From Haliclona indistincta (lineage: Eukaryota > Porifera > Demospongiae > Haplosclerida > Chalinidae): DNA of 64,000 nucleotides. The DNA is taken from the NCBI GenBank assembly GCA_964017065.1, contig OZ024787.1:5095538-5159537 (forward strand), in the 5' to 3' direction. Positions 59,972-64,000 of this stretch are shown here, piece by piece. The notes under the pieces were generated by a model, which was not told the DNA's origin, made no database searches, and worked only from the letters and a program-made list of their open reading frames with translations. Position 1 is the first letter of the stretch, and each line of letters begins with the position of its first letter. Made by a program: the position numbers and the translations under genes.

Positions 59972-60753
59972 CAGAGGAGGTTGGAAGCATTAGTATGCGC
60001 ACGTGATTGTAGGCTGTTATTATGCGCACGTGATTTCGAATGAGCATAGCTAACGTTCCATCGTGAGGCGTGGCTCAATGGCGCTAGCATACAGCACTAA
60101 AACTCATTCGTGGATTCTTTCTAAAAATTAATGGTATTGCGTAGAGCTTGATTACTGGTCTTACTTAAAGATATGATCTTAGAATATTGATTTAGCTATT
60201 TGTATAGTACACTGCACACCAATTTCTGTGCTTTGTATGTCGTGAAATCTAGGAAGAAGTAGCACAACTCCAGTATACAGCACACTTGTGCTGGATTCAG
60301 GAATCTTTCTTCTGTGAAACAGCTTAAATTTAAGCAACTTTCTTAGTTCTAGCTCTGACCAGGTCTCGTCAGCTGTATACTGGGTTTTGCAGATAACAAT
60401 GGAGCTGTCTCTTCGCTCGCCGTTTTAAACGCCAAGATTTTGCTTCAGGACGTCTGTAGTAGGCTTGTCGATAAGCTGATTGCTTGCACGAACAATAATT
60501 GTAGTGTTTTCCACAGTTGAGAATCGTCACTACTTTCTCGCCCATAGCAGCTCAGGAACCCCTGGGTTGGATCGGGTAGATCGCATATTTGTAATCTGCT
60601 GTGCAAGAGCTTTCGATTCATACTAAATTCGTTAAATTCTGTCCAGAGAATAGCGTAAAATTGACAACTAAGATTCGCCATACATTTTGATTTGGAGAGA
60701 ATTTACAAACCACAAGTCACATGACTGAATATTAATGCTTCCAACCTCCTCTG
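59972..60753. mobile_element. TIR element with 9-bp target duplication
   Basis: CAGAGGAGGTTGGAAGCATTA at 59972 and its inverse ending at 60753. AGCTAAGTG occurs at 59963-59971 and 60754-60762. A 9-bp duplication suggests a Mutator-like enzyme, though no transposase is present. 782 bp, noncoding. Confidence 0.8.
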
Positions 60754-60782
60754 AGCTAAGTGTTAGACGCCATTAATAATTA

Positions 60783-61195
60783 CAGTGCAACATCGATTAT
60801 CCGGACAGCTTTGCCCACAGAAAATTTCTAGACGTCCGGATAGCCGAAAAAGTCCGGATAACGAAAATCAAAATGGCGGCCGTTCACAAGCATCCGAACG
60901 ATGGCAATAGAGGCTTAGATCGTTGAGATCGCACTCTCTTGTTTATGCAAACATTGTTTCTTACCGTGGGGAGGTGAAATAAACCAGACCGCTTGGCTAC
61001 AGAACTGTAAAAAACAACGAGAAACAGCAGCGTGGCCGTTAATTATATTCATAACGTGTAACATTGTAAGCGCTAATTATATTCATAGAATTTTGTACAT
61101 ACCAAATATCTAATTATCTGAAAACAAGCTCCTCCAGCTAGTCCGGATAATCGAGGGTACGAATAATCGAAGTCCGGATAATCGAGGTTACACTG
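60783..61195. mobile_element. pogo/Tigger-like MITE
   Basis: Ends CAGTGCAACATCGATTATCC and the inverse finishing GGTTACACTG lie between TA dinucleotides (60781-60782, 61196-61197). Several GTCCGGATA sub-repeats lie inside both ends. The end sequence type and TA target are typical of pogo/Tigger elements. No coding region. Confidence 0.85.
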
Positions 61196-61298
61196 TATAG
61201 TGATTGCGCAATACGCACGTGACCAAGCTGTGGTTAGCGCACGTGACCAAGCACAAGCTTGAGTATCGCCACGCCGTATAGATCACGGAGAACACATA

Positions 61299-61460
61299 CA
61301 GGAATTTTAGGGAATCTTGCAAAATGTATTGCGCACAAAACGCCCTTTGCACATGCGCAATAGCTAGCTAAGTAGCTGTTTAGTATGATTTCTAAGTTAT
61401 TGCGCATGTGCAAAGGGCGTTTTGTGCGCAATACCTTTGCAAGATTCCCTAAAATTCCTG
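61299..61460. repeat. Fold-back element with 63-bp arms
   Basis: Arms 61299-61362 and 61398-61460 are near-perfect inverted copies (from CAGGAATTTTAGGG to GCGCAATA) around a 35-base loop. TA on both sides suggests insertion at TA. Strong cruciform potential. Confidence 0.9.
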
Positions 61461-61462
61461 TA

Positions 61463-61749
61463 ATTGTCTGGAGTCTTCGAAGAACGGTAAGCTAGCAAGC
61501 GCAGAATCACCATTCTGCCTTGCCAGATAATTATAACCGCCGTAAACAAGTGTGGGCGGGGCTCGTATGCACTGTATTCATGCATGCGTAGGCGAGCTGA
61601 TATCTACAGCATAAGAATTATATAGCTACAAGTTTAAAATTGTTAATAATAAAGAAAAGCCATCAACAACAGGAAAACCAAACCAATGGTGGAAACAAAG
61701 ATGGCACAGTAATTGCATGATATTGAACTGCACTTCACTGAAAAAGAAA
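61463..61749. other. Spacer between fold-back and assembly gap
   Basis: About 290 bases with no gene, repeat or motif I can support. Confidence 0.5.
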
Positions 61750-61772
61750 NNNNNNNNNNNNNNNNNNNNNNN
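61750..61772. other. Assembly gap
   Basis: A run of 23 N bases interrupts the minus-strand retrotransposon within its RNase H region. Sequence on the left of the gap does not continue the pol frame, so the join is uncertain. Confidence 0.99.
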
Positions 61773-64000
61773 TTATGGAATTTCTTGACAGCGACAGTGC
61801 AAGCGAGTCCCTCTTTCTCTATTTGAGAGTACTTGCGCTCTGCAGGAGTGAGTGTTCGTGAGTGATAGCCAATCGGTCTTTCTTGTCCGTCGGGAAATCG
61901 ATGTGATAGAACTGCTCCAAGACCATAGTTGGATGCATCGCAAGCTAGAACCAGTTCATGTTCTGATGAATAGTGAACTAGCACTTTAGAGGATAACAGT
62001 AGCTCCTTGGTTGCTTGGAAGGCTTCTTGCTCTTTAGAACCCCACCTCCATTTGGTAGATGACCTGAGAAGGAAATACAAAGGGTTCAACAAGGTTGCTA
62101 AGTTGGGCATGAACTTGCTGTAGTAGTTGATCAAACCCAAGTAGGCTTTTAGCTGTTGGATATTCTTAGGAGCAGGAGCATCTTGAACAGCTTTCACTTT
62201 GTCATCAGTAGGATGAAGACCTTCTTTGTCGATCTTGTGACCAAGGTAGGTGACGGATGGAGCTAGGAAAGTGCATTTGCTTTTGTTCACCCGCAGACCA
62301 TGCTTCTCGAGTTGGTCCAGGACTCTCTCAAGTGTTGCAAGATGTTCTGCATCAGTGCTTCCAGTGATCAGAATGTCGTCTAGGTAGACCACGACTGAGG
62401 GTATGTCCTTCAACAGATGTTCCATTACGCGTTGAAATATTCCTGGTGCTGATGAGATCCCAAACGGCAACCGGTTGTAACGAAACAAACCACGATGAGT
62501 GTTGATCACGACCAGGTTCTTGGAATCTTCGTCCAGCTCTAGTTGTTGGTAGGCTTGACTCAAATCGATTTTCGTGAAGCTTTGACCTCCTTGCAGTTTA
62601 ACAAACAAGTCCTCCACCTTTGGTATAGGATAACGATCCAGTTGTATGGCTTGATTGACTGTGACTGAGAAATCTCCGCAGATTCGTACGGTCTTCTTAT
62701 CTGACTTGAGTACTGGAACAATTGGAGCAGCCCAGTCTGAGAATTGAACGGGTTCAATGACGTTCTGTGCCACCAGTTTGTCCGGAGCTTTGTCCACCAA
62801 GGGGCGCATAGCATATGGAACTGGTCTAGCACTACAGAATTTGGGAGATACATAAGGGTCAACATGTATTTTCACTTGCGTGTCCTTAAGGGTCCCCAGG
62901 TCCTCTTGAAAGACACCTGAGTGTTTGCGAAGTACCTCCTCTAGTGCACCATCGTGAAGTCTGTGTAGCTCACTCCAGTCCAGGTGTAGACTGCTCAGCC
63001 AGTTCCTGCCCAGGAGAGTAGGACCATCCGTATCCACGATCATAAGTGGTAGATCCTCAGCACAGTTAGCTCCATGTTGCACGTTAACTTGTACTGTTCC
63101 AGCGATGTCCAGCATCTCTCCCGTGTAAGTTCTTAGTTTCCTGGTTGTAGGTTTTAGAGTTTTCTCAGGCCAATGGCGATGAAATGTTGTTGCAGACATA
63201 ATAGTCAAAGAGGCTCCCGTGTCCAGCTCCATAGAAATTGGTACTGCATCGATGTGGACATCCACCATGAATGGTTGGGAACGACCAAGGACGGAGTCCA
63301 AGGCAAACAAGTCGTATTCTCCAGCATCACTGTTCTTATCTTCTTGGACGAACTTGACTGACGGACCTGACGGAGTAGATTTTGCACGACATGCAATCTT
63401 GATGTGTCCAATACGTCCACACTTGTGACATTTAGCCGTCTTGAAACGACAATTGGCTGCTGAATGGTTGCTCTTTCCGCACCGATAGCATGGCTGTGGA
63501 GCTTTCGGCGTATCTTGTTTTTTTGGTTTCGACAATTTGTGCACAGGGTCAGTATCTCCCTCGGAGTTTTGAAGAGTCTTCTCATTCTTCTTGGCGGCTT
63601 CTAAGCTTAGCGCTGTCTCCAATGCTTTGGCGAAAGTCAAGTCTTTCTCCTGGAGTAGCCGTCGGCGAATTTGCACGTTGCCGATACCGCCCACTAGTCT
63701 GTCACGCAGCATCTTGTCCAGGGTTCCCTCGAAGTTGCAGAAGATAGCTATCGAGCGCAACTCTGCTACATACATAGAGACAGATTCTCCTGGTTTCCTA
63801 TCTCGCGAGTAGAACTGGAGACGTTGTACTACTTCAGAGGGCTTCGGACTGTGGTGCTTCGTTAGCTCGTCCACCAACTGTTTGTAGGTCTTAGTATCAG
63901 GTTCAGCTGGCGCGATTAGATTCGTCAGCAGCTTGTAGGTTGACGGTCCAAGCACAGAGAGGAAGACTGCTTTCTTCTTGTTAGCATCTGTTATCTCGTT
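61773..64000 (-). CDS. Ty3/gypsy-type gag-pol polyprotein, partial
   Basis: One open frame enters from the window end (the codons before VLGPSTYKLL are open too) and runs to the assembly gap. Order: capsid-like gag with VAELRSIAIFCNFEG; two CX2CX4HX4C zinc knuckles (CYRCGKSNHSAANC, CHKCGRIGHIKIAC); aspartic protease (MELDTGASLTIM); reverse transcriptase with LPFGISSAPGIFQ and VVYLDDILI; then an RNase H beginning (LACDASNYGLGAVL) up to VAVKKFH. The integrase and both LTRs are not visible. Gag and pol are in a single frame without a shift. The element copies itself through RNA and integrates in the nucleus. The lack of stops suggests a young copy. Confidence 0.93.

Noticed and set aside
1..64000. 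tRNA or rRNA genes
   Set aside because: No cloverleaf with an A/B box pair and no rRNA-like conserved stretch was noticed by eye; a covariance search would be needed to exclude degenerate copies.

Overview
The window looks like the nuclear genome of an early-branching animal, most probably a demosponge. This is inferred from very short introns (about 40-100 bp) with clean GT-AG borders, animal-type receptor tyrosine phosphatase (RPTP) genes built from phase-1 FN3 exons, and a dense mixture of TTAA-, 8-bp- and TA-target DNA transposons. No species can be proven from the sequence alone.

Layout: 1-6478 is a 172-bp satellite array with higher-order blocks. 6615-8542 is a terminal-inverted-repeat (TIR) element with an 8-bp target duplication that carries a decayed RecQ-like helicase. 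8551-53163 is a tandem cluster of paralogous receptor genes, here called A to G. Positions 53271-61460 are almost wholly transposons, inverted-repeat elements and minisatellites. 61773-64000 is the gag-pol of a Ty3/gypsy retrotransposon on the minus strand, running off the window end.

The receptor cluster alternates two architectures with nearly the same ectodomain (signal peptide, cysteine-containing N-terminal domain, Ig-like domain, 3-5 FN3 domains, one membrane helix). A, C and E have or had short tyrosine-containing tails. D and F, and pseudogene B, continue into a cysteine-free cytoplasmic Ig domain; D and F then have two phosphatase domains (D1 with all key residues, D2 degenerate). 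Orphan D2 exons still lie downstream of short-tailed C and E, and the intron before their tail exons keeps the first bases of the missing Ig exon. The short-tailed genes therefore look derived from RPTP genes, or the reverse by tail exchange. D and E are intact by exon phase. C has a 4.1-kb Kolobok-like transposon inside an FN3 exon. F carries a 10-bp frameshift deletion in an FN3 exon and a 7.4-kb nest of transposons in one intron. G keeps only two exons and ends at a transposon. All six recognisable upstream regions share a GC-box plus a palindromic CGCATGCGCA element.

The cluster reads as a birth-and-death family in which transposons, unequal exchange and tail replacement create paired receptor-type and phosphatase-type paralogs. 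No rRNA, tRNA or CRISPR feature was seen.
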